NCBI GenBank assembly: GCA_019347945.1
Contig: JAHWKK010000008.1
Location: forward strand, 1 to 64,000
Direction: 5' to 3'
Origin: Acidobacteriota bacterium
Lineage (GTDB): Bacteria > Acidobacteriota > Thermoanaerobaculia > Gp7-AA8 > JAHWKK01
Length of the DNA stretch: 64,000 bases
The first letter of the stretch is position 1; each line of letters begins with the position of its first letter. Below the pieces are notes generated by a model. The model was not told the origin of the DNA and ran no database searches. It was given only the letters and a program-made list of their open reading frames with translations. This document shows, piece after piece, positions 8,970 to 17,944 of the stretch. Made by a program: the position numbers and the translations under genes.

Positions 8970-9475
8970 GAGCCGTTTTCACCGGCCTCGACTTGTTCGT
9001 CGGTGAGCCAGTCCTCCCAGTCGACGACCTGATGAAACGCCTGAATGTTCTCCGAGCCCCAGGGGTCGTACAGCTGCAGATCCTCTTCGAAGAGGTTCGC
9101 TTCGGCGGGCGGTTTCGTCGTCGCCGTACCGCTCGCATCGATCGTGTCGGCGGGGCGGAGAAGAAGTGCTCCAGTGGCGAGGCTCATGACGAGAACGAGC
9201 GCGATCGCAAAACCGCGAACAAACGCCGAACGGGTACCCGGTCGCGAGCCGGAGAGCAGTCGTGCGTTGATCTCGGTGCGCTGCCGTTCCCAGAATGCGT
9301 CCGGTTTCGAGGCTGCGCGGGCAGACACGCTCTCCGCGTCGCCGGCCGCGCTCAGACGAAGGGCGGCAAAGCGAGCGGAGCACTCTTCGCACGACTCGAG
9401 ATGCTCGTCGTAAGTCGCTTCGTCGAGCCAGAAGGCTTCCATCAGATCGACGTCGTTCGGATGTGACTCGTTCAC
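8966..9475 (-). CDS. Zinc-finger anti-sigma factor (ZAS-like), membrane bound
   Basis: 169 residues. The N-terminal anti-sigma domain shows the zinc signature H25-x3-C29-x2-C32 ('HLESCEEC'). One transmembrane helix follows (about 86-107, FVRGFAIALVLVMSLATGALLL) and then a short acidic extracytoplasmic tail. Such proteins hold an ECF sigma factor at the membrane until a signal releases it. The gene overlaps the sigma gene by 4 bp (9472-9475), with the sigma gene first. The cognate pair is inferred from this arrangement. Confidence 0.85.
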   Translation of the reverse strand: MNESHPNDVDLMEAFWLDEATYDEHLESCEECSARFAALRLSAAGDAESVSARAASKPDAFWERQRTEINARLLSGSRPGTRSAFVRGFAIALVLVMSLATGALLLRPADTIDASGTATTKPPAEANLFEEDLQLYDPWGSENIQAFHQVVDWEDWLTDEQVEAGENGS

Positions 9476-10092
9476 GAGCGGGAGCCCTTTCGGTATGCGT
9501 CGAGTATCTCTCGAATCTTTCTGGTGGCGCGGTGAAGATGGACTCGCGTCGTCGAAGGCTCGATGCCGAGAATCGTGGCGATCTCGTCGAGGCGGCGCTG
9601 TTCGAAGTGGCGGAGAGCGAAGATCGTCCGCTGCTTCGGGGGAAGCGACACGAGAGCTTCCTCGACGAGTCTCGAAAGCTCGAGCGACAGAAGCTGGCGC
9701 TCAGCATCGGGACGCTCGTCGCGCAGCGCATCGAGCCGTGAAGTGTTGCCGTCCGGGTGTGACGATTTCGAGGCGAAGCGGCGCTGCCGGCGCAGTTCGT
9801 CTCGGGCCTTGTTGACCGCGATCCGCGTCAGCCAGGTTTCGAGCGAGGAGCGTCCTTCGAACCTGCTGATCTTCCGCCATGCCTGCACGAAGGTTTCCTG
9901 GGTGATCGTGTCGGCGTCGGTCTCGTTCCGCATGATCGCGAGCGCGGTCCGGTAAATGGCCTTCTGGTAGTCGGTGACGATCCTGTTGAACGCATCGGAA
10001 TCGCCCCGGGCGACGCGCCGGATCAGCTCGCGTTCCTCGTTGCGCTCCTGTTCTGGCGCAGCTGTGGTCATGACGGCAGCATTCACGTCCAT
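9472..10092 (-). CDS. ECF RNA polymerase sigma factor
   Basis: 206 residues. Sigma region 2 is seen at 'DAFNRIVTDYQKAIYRTAL' through 'ADTITQETFVQAWRKISRF', followed by 'SLETWLTRIAVNKARDELR'. Region 4 is seen at 'LPPKQRTIFALRHFEQRRL' and the helix-turn-helix 'EIATILGIEPSTTRVHLHR'. Either M1 (10092) or M8 (10071) may be the start. It is the first gene of sigma/anti-sigma/Spy-like, the layout of an envelope-stress regulon that usually autoregulates. I could not identify its own promoter motif. Confidence 0.93.
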   Translation of the reverse strand: MDVNAAVMTTAAPEQERNEERELIRRVARGDSDAFNRIVTDYQKAIYRTALAIMRNETDADTITQETFVQAWRKISRFEGRSSLETWLTRIAVNKARDELRRQRRFASKSSHPDGNTSRLDALRDERPDAERQLLSLELSRLVEEALVSLPPKQRTIFALRHFEQRRLDEIATILGIEPSTTRVHLHRATRKIREILDAYRKGSRS

Positions 10093-10116
10093 TGGACGGA
10101 GACCCCGGGGAATCGT

Positions 10117-13100
10117 TTACACGCCCTCGATCCAGAGCTCGTGATAGCGCACCGGAGGCGGAGCCATGTGGAGCCGGAGCCCTCGTACCTTGGGGCGGTG
10201 GAGCACGAAGAGCCGGTCGTGGAAAAGATAAGTGACGGGCGCTTCGACGACCGCTTTCCGATTCAGCAGCGCGTAGATCTGAGCGCGCCGCTCGGTGTCG
10301 AGCGTACGGCGCGCCTCCTCGATCGCTTCATCCATCCTCTCCGACTGATAGTTCAACCCCGGAATCGCCTTCGCGCTCGAGTGGAAGAACATGAAGAAGA
10401 AGTTGTCCGAGTCGGGGAAATCGGCGTACCAGTTCGCCACAAAGATCGTGTTGTGCCCGATGCCGGTGTGCTTGTCTCGCGCTTCTTCCCGGGATGTCAT
10501 CTTTTTGTTGACGCGGATGCCGATGTCCCCGAGATCTTCGATGATCAGGTCGAGGAGGCCGGAATTGTTGAACTCGTCCGTGTCGAATGCCCAGTAATCG
10601 ATCTCGAAGCCGTCGCCGTGGCCCGCCTTGCGCAGCAGCTCGCGCGCCCGCTCCACGTCGTAGCGCAGCTCTTCGATGTCGTCTTCGTAGCCGAGCAGCC
10701 CCGGCGGAAGGAGCGACTTCGCGACGACGCCGAGTCCGGAGAAGATGCGCTCGTTGAGACGATGCTTGTTAATCGCGTGCGCGACTGCCTGCCGGACCTC
10801 CACGCGGTTGAACGGCGGGCTGGCGTTGTCGTAGGCGAGGTACGAGGTGTGAAGCGTCGTCGCGGCCAGCAGGTAGGGGGCGAACTCGGGATCGTCACGA
10901 ATCTCCTTGACGATCTTCGCGGGGATGCCATGGGCGATGTCGAGCTCCCCCTTCATGAACGCATCGACGAGCTCCTGCGAGCTGCTGAGGTCGAGCCGGA
11001 TGAGCACTTCCTCCAGGTAGGGGATCTGCTTCTTCCAGTACTGGTCGAACCTCGAGAGACGGATGAACTCGCCCTCGACCGACTCGGCAACCGAGAACGG
11101 CCCGGCCCCGATCGGATTGAGCCGCACCTTCTCTTCGTCCAGATCGTCGATCGGAAGCGCGGCCGTCTCCGGCATCGACATCAGGTGAATGAAGAACGCG
11201 AGCGGCTCGGTGAGGTGAATCTCCAGCAGATAGGTGTCGAGTACCCGGATTCCGTGCGCGTCGTTCGACTTCCCGCTCATCACTTCGTCGGCTCCCTGAA
11301 TGGTCGCGGTGATCCACGCTCCGAGCGATTCACTCCGGGGATTCATCAGACGGAGCAGCGACTTCCGGAAATCTTCCGCTGTCACGGTACGGCCGTTGTG
11401 GAACCGCGCATCCTTCCGGAGCTGGAAACGATAGACGCGTCCCTGCTCCAGGATGTCCCAGCTTTCGGCGATGCCCGGAACGATCTCCGCCCCCTCGCCG
11501 AACATCACGAGCGTCTCGTGAATCGCCTTCTGCGGGTAGTTCAGCGCCATGAACTGGCAGCGGATCGGATCGAGGGTGAGGCGGTGCGGGAGAATCGAGG
11601 CCGTCGTGATTTTTCCGCCCGGCTCCGGCTCCGGCAGGATGAAGGCGCCCAGCTCGCCGCCGAGCAGATTCGCCTCGTGCCGAAGCGTGTTCGCGAGCCG
11701 GAAGAGGTCGCCGACCGCGAAGCTGTTCTCCCGGGCTCCCTCCTCAACGAAGCTCATCCCGTCGACGATCCGGGCGCTCTCGGTCGTCAGCGTCGTCGTC
11801 GCATCCCTCACGGACGACACCGCCGACATGATGCTCTCCATTGCTTCACCGATGGCCCGGCTTCCGCTCTCCTGCTCCACCAGCGCGCGCTGCAGATGCT
11901 TCATGTGATCGAGCACCACCGACGCCTGCTCGCCGACCTTCTGTGAAGTGTGGGCCTGCTGCTGGGTAGCGACGGCCGTCTGCTGGACCATCTTGGTGAC
12001 TTCCTCGATCGCTTCGGTCGTCGCCTGGCTTCCTCGTATCTGCTCTTCCGTCGCCTTCGCAATCGCCTGGATCGATGACGTCGATTCGGTCGTGAGCTCC
12101 TGAATCCTGGCCAGAACGCGCTCCGCCTGCTCGGTGAGCTTGACCCCACGGCTCACCCGATCGGAGCTTTGGGTCATCTGAGCCACCGCGCGCGTCACTC
12201 CCCGCTGCACGTTGTGAATGAGGTTTCGAATCTCGTCGGTCGAGCGGGAGGTCCTCTCCGAGAGGTCCCGGATCTCGTCCGCGACCACGGCGAATCCGCG
12301 TCCCTGATCGCCGGCCTGCGCAGCGATGATCGCAGCGTTGAGCGCGAGCAGATTCGTCTGGCGCGCGATCTCGTCGATCACCCGGACGATCTCGCCGATC
12401 TCCTCCGAGCGCGACCCGAGGTCTTCCAGCGCATCCTTCGCCTCGGTGACCGTTTTCTCAATCGCGCGCATCCCCTGGACCGTACCGTCTACCGCGTTGC
12501 TTCCTTCGCGCGCCGCCTTCATGACGCTCTCGGCGAGATCGGAGGACTGGCGAGCGGAGGTGGCGATCGATTCGGTCGTCGCGTTCATCTCGACCATGGA
12601 GCTCGCTGTCTGCGTGGCGAAAGAGGAGAACGTCTCGGTGTTGGTTGCCACGTTATCGATCGAAACCGCCATTTCATCGATCGCAGACGCCGTTTCGGAG
12701 ACGAAATCAGCCAACTTATCGGAGATCCGGCGGACCTCCTCAATGCTTGCCGACATCTCGAGCACCGAGGTCGAGGTTTCCTCCGCGGACTCCGCGAGGT
12801 TCTCCATGCTGTGCTGGACCGAGTTGATCGACTGGTCGATCTCGTTGACCGATTGTGCGGTCTCGCCGGTCGATTGGGTCTGAGCCTCGACGTTGCGCGA
12901 GAGGTATCGCGCCCGGTCGACGACCTGGGCGCTCACCCCCTGGACGTCGTCCGAGAGTCGGGTGAAGCGGTTGATCGTCCGTTCGAGCCGGAGGACGAGC
13001 GCGCGGATGGCCGCGGAGGTCTCGGTCGAGTCGGTTGCCTGGGCGATCTCGTCGCCGGTGATGTCGAGACGGCCGCGCGCGAGCTTCCCGAGAAGGGGCG

Positions 13101-13440
13101 TCAGTTTTTCTTTTCGTCCGAAACTGCGACGGATTGTCTCCCCGGGTGCCCCCTCGAGATCGATGTCGAGATTGACGTCGGTGGTCAGAATCAGCTCGTC
13201 GACGGCGGCCGATCGTCTGACGCTCTCGATAATCGAGATGACGATGGCGGAGCCGAACGAGGCGAGCGCCGCACAGCCAATCAGCAGGAGTCGGACGTCA
13301 CGAGGGAGGGGGATGAAAAGGGAGAAGAGGGCGAAAAAGATCACCGAGCAGGCTGCGAGAATCCAGGCCAGCCGGTTTGTCCGTTCCCATTCCATCGTAC
13401 CCGTTCCCCCTGACGCAGTATGAGCATCGGGTTCCTTCAA
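10117..13440 (-). CDS. Chemoreceptor (MCP) fused to an ABC-type peptide-binding (SBP_bac_5) domain
   Basis: 1107 residues in two halves. Residues 25-45 and 50-71 are two transmembrane helices separated by only a few residues, so there is essentially no periplasmic sensor. Residues 150-600 are a long methyl-accepting coiled coil with the hairpin tip '[20 protein letters not shown]' and '[19 protein letters not shown]' (about 355-398). From about residue 610 to the end is a family-5 solute-binding fold ('[20 protein letters not shown]', '[15 protein letters not shown]', '[14 protein letters not shown]'). No helix lies between the halves, so the binding domain should be on the same, cytoplasmic, side as the signalling tip. 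Start at 13440 or at the internal ATG at 13395. Single gene, divergent from the prenyl synthase. Confidence 0.88.
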   Translation of the reverse strand: MKEPDAHTASGGTGTMEWERTNRLAWILAACSVIFFALFSLFIPLPRDVRLLLIGCAALASFGSAIVISIIESVRRSAAVDELILTTDVNLDIDLEGAPGETIRRSFGRKEKLTPLLGKLARGRLDITGDEIAQATDSTETSAAIRALVLRLERTINRFTRLSDDVQGVSAQVVDRARYLSRNVEAQTQSTGETAQSVNEIDQSINSVQHSMENLAESAEETSTSVLEMSASIEEVRRISDKLADFVSETASAIDEMAVSIDNVATNTETFSSFATQTASSMVEMNATTESIATSARQSSDLAESVMKAAREGSNAVDGTVQGMRAIEKTVTEAKDALEDLGSRSEEIGEIVRVIDEIARQTNLLALNAAIIAAQAGDQGRGFAVVADEIRDLSERTSRSTDEIRNLIHNVQRGVTRAVAQMTQSSDRVSRGVKLTEQAERVLARIQELTTESTSSIQAIAKATEEQIRGSQATTEAIEEVTKMVQQTAVATQQQAHTSQKVGEQASVVLDHMKHLQRALVEQESGSRAIGEAMESIMSAVSSVRDATTTLTTESARIVDGMSFVEEGARENSFAVGDLFRLANTLRHEANLLGGELGAFILPEPEPGGKITTASILPHRLTLDPIRCQFMALNYPQKAIHETLVMFGEGAEIVPGIAESWDILEQGRVYRFQLRKDARFHNGRTVTAEDFRKSLLRLMNPRSESLGAWITATIQGADEVMSGKSNDAHGIRVLDTYLLEIHLTEPLAFFIHLMSMPETAALPIDDLDEEKVRLNPIGAGPFSVAESVEGEFIRLSRFDQYWKKQIPYLEEVLIRLDLSSSQELVDAFMKGELDIAHGIPAKIVKEIRDDPEFAPYLLAATTLHTSYLAYDNASPPFNRVEVRQAVAHAINKHRLNERIFSGLGVVAKSLLPPGLLGYEDDIEELRYDVERARELLRKAGHGDGFEIDYWAFDTDEFNNSGLLDLIIEDLGDIGIRVNKKMTSREEARDKHTGIGHNTIFVANWYADFPDSDNFFFMFFHSSAKAIPGLNYQSERMDEAIEEARRTLDTERRAQIYALLNRKAVVEAPVTYLFHDRLFVLHRPKVRGLRLHMAPPPVRYHELWIEGV

Positions 13441-13456
13441 ACCCGTCCGCCCGGCG

Positions 13457-14398
13457 GTGCGATGCTACCATAACGAACTCGTGGTCCGAGTTTCGAAAAG
13501 CGACGCAGGCGAGGTGGGGCTGGAGGACTATCTGATCAGCCGTAAGTCGCTGATCGACGGGCGACTCGAAGCCATTCTGGAGGGTGCGACGATTCCCTCC
13601 GTGATGAAGGAACCGATCGAGACGGCGCTTCGCTCCCCCGGAAAGCGAATTCGTGGACTGCTGACGATCGCGGCTGCGGAGGCGTCCCGAGCCGCACGAA
13701 CCGATCCGATCGTCACGGCGGCGGCAGCCGTCGAGATGATCCACACCTGCTCACTGATACTCGACGATCTTCCCGCGATGGACGATGCGGAGCTTCGCCG
13801 GGGCAACCCCGCATTCCATCGCAGCTTCGGCGAGGACCGGGCGATTCTGACGGCGGTGGCGCTTCTCAATCATGCCTATGCGCTGGTCGCCGAGGCGCAT
13901 GCCGCGGCTTCGCCTCGCCGGTATCCGGCGACGGAGTTGATCGAGCGGATCTCGAGCGCGGTCGGGTGGGACGGCTCGATCGGTGGAGAAGCGGTCGACC
14001 TCCACAGCAGCAGCCGTCCTCTCGACTTCGAGACCCTCGAGTACATCCACTCTCGAAAGACCGGCGCGCTCTTCGTCGCATCCGCCGCGATCGGGTGCAT
14101 GCTGGCGAACGGCTCCCGCCCATCGCTCGCCGCAGTCGAGAGCTATGCAAGGAACCTCGGGCTCGCCTTCCAGATCACCGACGACATCCTCGACGTCACC
14201 AGCACCGTGGACGAGCTCGGAAAGGACGTCGGCCAGGATGCCGAGCGGCTGACGTTCGTCAGGCTCGCTGGAATCGACGGCGCGAGGCAGCTGGCCGGCG
14301 AGCTGATCGAGACGGCGATCGAGGCGGTCACTCCGTTCGGCGCAGCGGGCAAGCGTCTGATTCAGCTCGCCTCGATGGTGCGGGATCGGTCGAGCTGA
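13457..14398 (+). CDS. Polyprenyl (farnesyl/geranylgeranyl-type) diphosphate synthase
   Basis: 313 residues from a GTG at 13457. A second GTG at 13481 is equally possible and lies 9 nt after a TACCAT box. Trans-prenyltransferase motifs are all present: '[11 protein letters not shown]' (61-70), the first Asp-rich motif D103-D-L-P-A-M-D-D110 with 'RRGNPAFH' after it, 'GGEAVDL', '[10 protein letters not shown]' and the second Asp-rich motif 'QITDDILD'. The enzyme condenses IPP with an allylic diphosphate. The DDxxxxD form is typical of bacterial FPP/GGPP synthases (IspA-like). Residues before the first motif do not settle the chain length. No isoprenoid gene is adjacent. Confidence 0.9.
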   Translation: MRCYHNELVVRVSKSDAGEVGLEDYLISRKSLIDGRLEAILEGATIPSVMKEPIETALRSPGKRIRGLLTIAAAEASRAARTDPIVTAAAAVEMIHTCSLILDDLPAMDDAELRRGNPAFHRSFGEDRAILTAVALLNHAYALVAEAHAAASPRRYPATELIERISSAVGWDGSIGGEAVDLHSSSRPLDFETLEYIHSRKTGALFVASAAIGCMLANGSRPSLAAVESYARNLGLAFQITDDILDVTSTVDELGKDVGQDAERLTFVRLAGIDGARQLAGELIETAIEAVTPFGAAGKRLIQLASMVRDRSS

Positions 14399-14695
14399 GC
14401 GTAGAGGCGGTTGCCGGTTGTCGGTTGCCAGTTGCCGGTTGCCGGTTGCCGGTGTGCAACTAGGTTGATGGTTACCACTCTTGTCTAGGTTGATTGTTAC
14501 CACCCTGAGGCGGCGGCAGGAGCTGTGGAAAGCAAAAGGCGGTCGCGGGCGCGAAAGGGGTCATCTTCCGATCAGTCCGCTTCAGCGGGCACAGATCTCA
14601 GCCCCCGGCTTCAGCCGGGGGAGAGAGACTGATCCTCAAAATTGTATCGAGCCCGCTTCAGCGGGCGACAGGGTCGATCGGGTCCCGGCCTGACC
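14399..14695. repeat. CCGGTTG short-period repeats and REP palindromes
   Basis: Degenerate GCCGGTTGCC-type tandem run at about 14409-14450. It is followed by an imperfect direct repeat of 'TAGGTTGATGGTTACCA' (about 14461-14503), then family B (about 14576-14591), family A (14602-14621) and family B (about 14650-14667) palindromes. No gene is seen. Confidence 0.75.
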
Positions 14696-15208
14696 CTATT
14701 CGAGCTCGCGGATGAGCTGATCGATCGCTTCGAAGTACTCATCGAGATTCGCCTGCGCCTGGTCGAGTCGCTGCTGGAGCTCGATCGTCCGCGCCTCTTC
14801 CTCGAGACGTTGCCGCGCCTGAATCTCGATTCGCGTCTGGAACATCTCGATCTCCCGCTCGATCTGTCTCCGCTCGTTGGGATCGGTCACGGTCCGGAGC
14901 CGCGCCTGCATCTCTTCCTCGAACTGTTCCTGATAGTTGAACGACTCCTCCTCCATCGCCTGATAGCGGCGCTGGTTTCGTCGATCCTCGAGCTCGCGCG
15001 AAAGATTCTGGACGATGGTCGACTGCATCCGGACTCGCTCCAGAAGCAGCTCGCTTCGGAGGTTCGAGGCGGCGATGCTCTGCAGCTCCTCCCGAAGCAG
15101 CCGGATCTCCTGGATCAGAACGCGCGTCAGCTCGTCGTCCTGCGCTGCCACGGTGAAAGCCGGGGTTGCCGCGATTGCCACGGCGATGATCATCGATCGT
15201 AGTCTCAT
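14696..15208 (-). CDS. Secreted coiled-coil protein of unknown function
   Basis: 170 residues. A signal peptide (MRLRSMIIAVAIAATPAFTVAAQ) is followed almost entirely by charged heptad-like helix rich in Glu, Arg and Gln ('LIQEIRLLREELQSIAASN', 'RRQIEREIEMFQTRIEIQAR'). That predicts a long periplasmic coiled coil. I recognise no family. It is flanked on both sides by repeat DNA and has no operon partner. The coding potential is convincing from the intact signal peptide and the regular heptads. A structural or scaffolding role would be a guess. Confidence 0.7.
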   Translation of the reverse strand: MRLRSMIIAVAIAATPAFTVAAQDDELTRVLIQEIRLLREELQSIAASNLRSELLLERVRMQSTIVQNLSRELEDRRNQRRYQAMEEESFNYQEQFEEEMQARLRTVTDPNERRQIEREIEMFQTRIEIQARQRLEEEARTIELQQRLDQAQANLDEYFEAIDQLIRELE

Positions 15209-15249
15209 CAGATCCCTCCGAACATCAGTCCTCCTGCGAAGGATACGCC

Positions 15250-15310
15250 TGGTGCCGGTTGGAGGTTGGAGGTTTGAAGTTGGAGGTTGCCGGTCTCCGG
15301 TTGCCGGAGG
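15250..15310. repeat. GCCGGTTG / GGTTGGAGGTTTGA short-period repeat
   Basis: Run of GGTTGGAGGTTTGAAGTTGG followed by GCCGGTCTCCGGTTGCCGG. It mixes two short-period families that occur separately elsewhere in the window (14409-14450; 22700-22727; 42796-42925; 46383-46412). Confidence 0.7.
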
Positions 15311-15378
15311 GAATGGCGAATCAACGTCTTACCTGCTCGGCCCATTCGCTCACGAGCCGGCCACCAGATCCTTCGCCG

Positions 15379-15574
15379 TCCTTCGGCGGCTCCTAAAATG
15401 AAACGACCATGAAATTGTTGGACTTCGACCCTTTGCAGCGCTTTGCTTGGTCTGATGTCCCAACCTGCGAGGTCCTTCGCCTGCCCGCCCGACCGCCCGC
15501 TCAGGATGACGTCGGTTTGAGTACGCGAGTGCGGTTGTTTCTGCACTCACGGGTGTCATTTCCGTTTCACCGGG
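15379..15574. repeat. Dispersed ~190-bp repeat, copy A
   Basis: Copy A of a long interspersed repeat. Its core includes 'TTGGTCTGATGTCCCAACC' and 'CGACCGCCCGCTCAGGATGA'. It is nearly identical to 22864-23050 (same orientation) and 46726-46898 (reverse complement). It ends with TGTCATTTCCGTTTCACCGG. Upstream is a family D palindrome (GCCGTCCTTCGGCGGC, about 15375-15390). It has no convincing ORF of its own; the few frames open across it differ between copies. Confidence 0.85.
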
Positions 15575-15848
15575 CGCAAGGCGCCGGTCACTTGCTCAGG
15601 ATGACGAGGAGGTGAGTTTCGCGAGAACAAACATTCGTCCATGATCGTCGCTTCGCGACAAACACAGCACTCGTCATCCTGAGCCGCCGAAGGACGGCGA
15701 AGGATCTGGGCGGCGGCTCGTGAATCACCGCTCCACGCACTCGCAATGCGACCTCGTCAATCCGGCTACCGACAACTGGCAACCGGCAACTGGCAACCGG
15801 CCCCCGGCCACCGGCAACCGGTTTTCTTTTCGCCGCATCTCGTGTCCA
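15575..15848. repeat. Intergenic repeats upstream of an ECF sigma gene
   Basis: Holds a family D unit ('GAGCCGCCGAAGGACGGCGA' at about 15681-15700, recurring at 46496-46515) and a CCGGCAACTGGCAACCGG short-period run (about 15765-15825). The repeat ends about 25 nt before the sigma-factor ATG at 15849, so the promoter must lie within or next to repeat DNA. No other gene is seen. Confidence 0.65.
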
Positions 15849-16454
15849 ATGGATGTGAATGTTCTTCACCAACGCTGGAGCCGCGTGCTGAAGCGCGACG
15901 AAGGATTCGTCGAGCCGGATGATGCCGAGCTCGTCCGCCTCGCGCAGCAGGGGGATCGCGACGCTGCAGAGCGCCTCGTCGAGATTACCTCGGAGCTCGT
16001 TTACGCATCGCTTTTCCGGTTGTGCGGCGGCGACGCTGATCTCGCGGCCGATCTGACCCAGGACACCTACCAGAGGGCCTGGCAGTCACTCCACGGCTTT
16101 CGAGGTGAGTCGAAGGTTGGCACCTGGCTGTATCGCATCGCATACACGACCTTCCTGAACCATGTGCGTCGCCCGAGAATCGTCGAGAGCCTCGATGAGG
16201 AGCGGGCGAGCGCAATCTCCGATCCCGGTCCGGGTACCGACGGGAGGGCGTTCGCAAACATCGAGGGAGAAAAGCTGAGGCTCGCCGTCCTCGCGCTTCC
16301 CGAAAAACTACAGTACCTCGTGACGGCCCATTACTGGGGAGAGGTGCCGATCGCAGACATCGCCCACGAGGAAGGGATCACGACTGTTGCCGTCCGGAAA
16401 AGGCTCGCCAAGGCGCTCCGGATGATCCAGGACGTAATCGAGGAGTCGACATGA
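15849..16454 (+). CDS. ECF RNA polymerase sigma factor
   Basis: 201 residues from the ATG at 15849. Upstream in-frame codons are translated repeat and were rejected. Region 2: 'LAADLTQDTYQRAWQSLHGF' and 'VGTWLYRIAYTTFLNHVRR'. Region 4: 'LPEKLQYLVTAHYWGEVPI' with helix-turn-helix 'IAHEEGITTVAVRKRLAKA'. It overlaps the next gene by 4 bp (16451-16454, ATGA), the usual sigma/anti-sigma coupling. Its targets are unknown. Confidence 0.92.
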   Translation: MDVNVLHQRWSRVLKRDEGFVEPDDAELVRLAQQGDRDAAERLVEITSELVYASLFRLCGGDADLAADLTQDTYQRAWQSLHGFRGESKVGTWLYRIAYTTFLNHVRRPRIVESLDEERASAISDPGPGTDGRAFANIEGEKLRLAVLALPEKLQYLVTAHYWGEVPIADIAHEEGITTVAVRKRLAKALRMIQDVIEEST

Positions 16455-17875
16455 AACCGTCTCGAGACGAGATCGAACGGGCACTGAAGGGGGAGGGGAG
16501 ACCAGAGATGCCGCCGGGACTCCTCGATCGCCTCAGGGACGAGATTCCCACGGAATTGCGCGGCTCCGCAGGCGAGCGCTCCCGCTTCCGGCTGCTTCCC
16601 GTGGCCGCGCTCGTCGTCACATTGATCGGGGCCGGCATCGTCTCGTGGCGGGTCATCGAAGAGAATCCTCCCGTTCCGATGGAAGCGCCGGTGGCCGTCG
16701 ATGCCGCTGCACGATCGAACGAAGCTGTTTCGCCTGCGGCCACCGAACGCGAGGATTCCGCCGAGGTCGTCGCCATCGAATCAGAGCCGGACCGGACGCA
16801 GGAAGTGGGTGCGGTCGGCGGAGCTGCGGATTCGCAGCAGACGACGCTCGACGCGGTGACCGACCGCCGTTCGCAGGCCCGCACGGCTCGCGAGCTCGCG
16901 GCTCCCGAACCGCAATCGGCCTTCGAGGAGGAAGCGGGCGGAGAGTCGAAGGTCCGATCGCGGACTGCAGATGAGATGCGCAGCGCCGCGACGGCGGCGG
17001 CGCCTCCGCCTCCTCAACCCGCCCCGGTGATTCCGCCCGCGCGCGAGGAGAGCGGCCGGATCGCGGCGCCGGGACAGCGACCCGTCGCTCTGGAGAGGCC
17101 CGAGGTTGCGCCGGCCGGTCGCTCCCGAGCTGAGGGAGGAGTCGAATCCCGATCCGCAGTCGAGCGGGCCATCCAATCGCTGCGCCGGGGCGCGATGCCG
17201 CACGAGCTCGACTCGCAGGCGCTGGCCGACGAGCTTCTTCGAAACGTACTGCCGGAGCCGCGTTCGGAGTTCCAGGCATTCACTCTGCCGGAACTCGCAG
17301 TTCGGAAGGATCGGCAGCTCGCTGTTCTCGTCGTGAAAGCGACCGAACTCTCGAACAAGGATTCCGACACCACTGACGCGCCTGCGAACGAGCTCGAGGA
17401 GGCGATCTCGGTCGCGGTCGCGGCTGGGGTGAGCAGCGTCGTGTTGGAAAACGAGAGCGGCCGCGAATCGGAGTTCACCGAGCTCGGAGAAACGCACTCG
17501 AAGAGAGGAGATTCATTCGAGGTTCGCTTCGGCCCCGAAACGAAGGCGAAGATCGTCGACGTCCGTTTCGAATCTCGCCCGCAGGCGATGCGATCGGCGG
17601 TTGCCGACCGGCGGACGGCGCAACTGGCGGCGAAATCGGAGGGGGAACGGATCGCGCTCGATCCGGCGCCCTCCTGGAGCGAAGCGGAGCGTCCGGCACG
17701 GATCGGTGCGGTCGTGCGCGAGGTCGTTGCGCTCCTGGCTGGCGGGGGGTCGCGCGATGAGGCATCGCTCGAGATTCTCCTTGCCCGGGCGAGCGACGTG
17801 GCGGCGGAAGCCGATGATCCTTCGGCCGACGATCTCCTCGAGCTCGTCCGCCTCGCCGTCGAGCAGGTCCGGTGA
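16451..17875 (+). CDS. Putative membrane anti-sigma factor with YfbK-like C-terminal region
   Basis: 474 residues. A short cytoplasmic N-terminus (1-45, 'EIERALKGEGRPEMPPGLL') precedes one transmembrane helix (about 48-66, LLPVAALVVTLIGAGIVSW) and a long low-complexity Pro/Ala/Glu extracytoplasmic stretch. A folded C-terminal third follows ('AIQSLRRGAMPHELDSQALA', 'EFQAFTLPELAVRKDRQLAV', 'SKRGDSFEVRFGPETKAKIV'). That last part recalls the regions flanking the vWA domain in YfbK-type proteins, but no vWA domain is present. Position and topology argue for control of the upstream sigma factor. The N-terminus lacks a zinc HxxxCxxC. The functional call is an inference from context. Confidence 0.55.
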   Translation: MKPSRDEIERALKGEGRPEMPPGLLDRLRDEIPTELRGSAGERSRFRLLPVAALVVTLIGAGIVSWRVIEENPPVPMEAPVAVDAAARSNEAVSPAATEREDSAEVVAIESEPDRTQEVGAVGGAADSQQTTLDAVTDRRSQARTARELAAPEPQSAFEEEAGGESKVRSRTADEMRSAATAAAPPPPQPAPVIPPAREESGRIAAPGQRPVALERPEVAPAGRSRAEGGVESRSAVERAIQSLRRGAMPHELDSQALADELLRNVLPEPRSEFQAFTLPELAVRKDRQLAVLVVKATELSNKDSDTTDAPANELEEAISVAVAAGVSSVVLENESGRESEFTELGETHSKRGDSFEVRFGPETKAKIVDVRFESRPQAMRSAVADRRTAQLAAKSEGERIALDPAPSWSEAERPARIGAVVREVVALLAGGGSRDEASLEILLARASDVAAEADDPSADDLLELVRLAVEQVR

Positions 17876-17944
17876 GGCAGGAGCCGCGCGGGTGATTCGC
17901 AAGCATACGATCCCGGAGCTTGCTAGAATCAGGCGAAGGCACTG

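Noticed and set aside
12169-13413. Plus-strand open frame antisense to the chemoreceptor
   Set aside because: The minus strand has all MCP motifs; the antisense reading is Arg/Asp-rich without domain signs.
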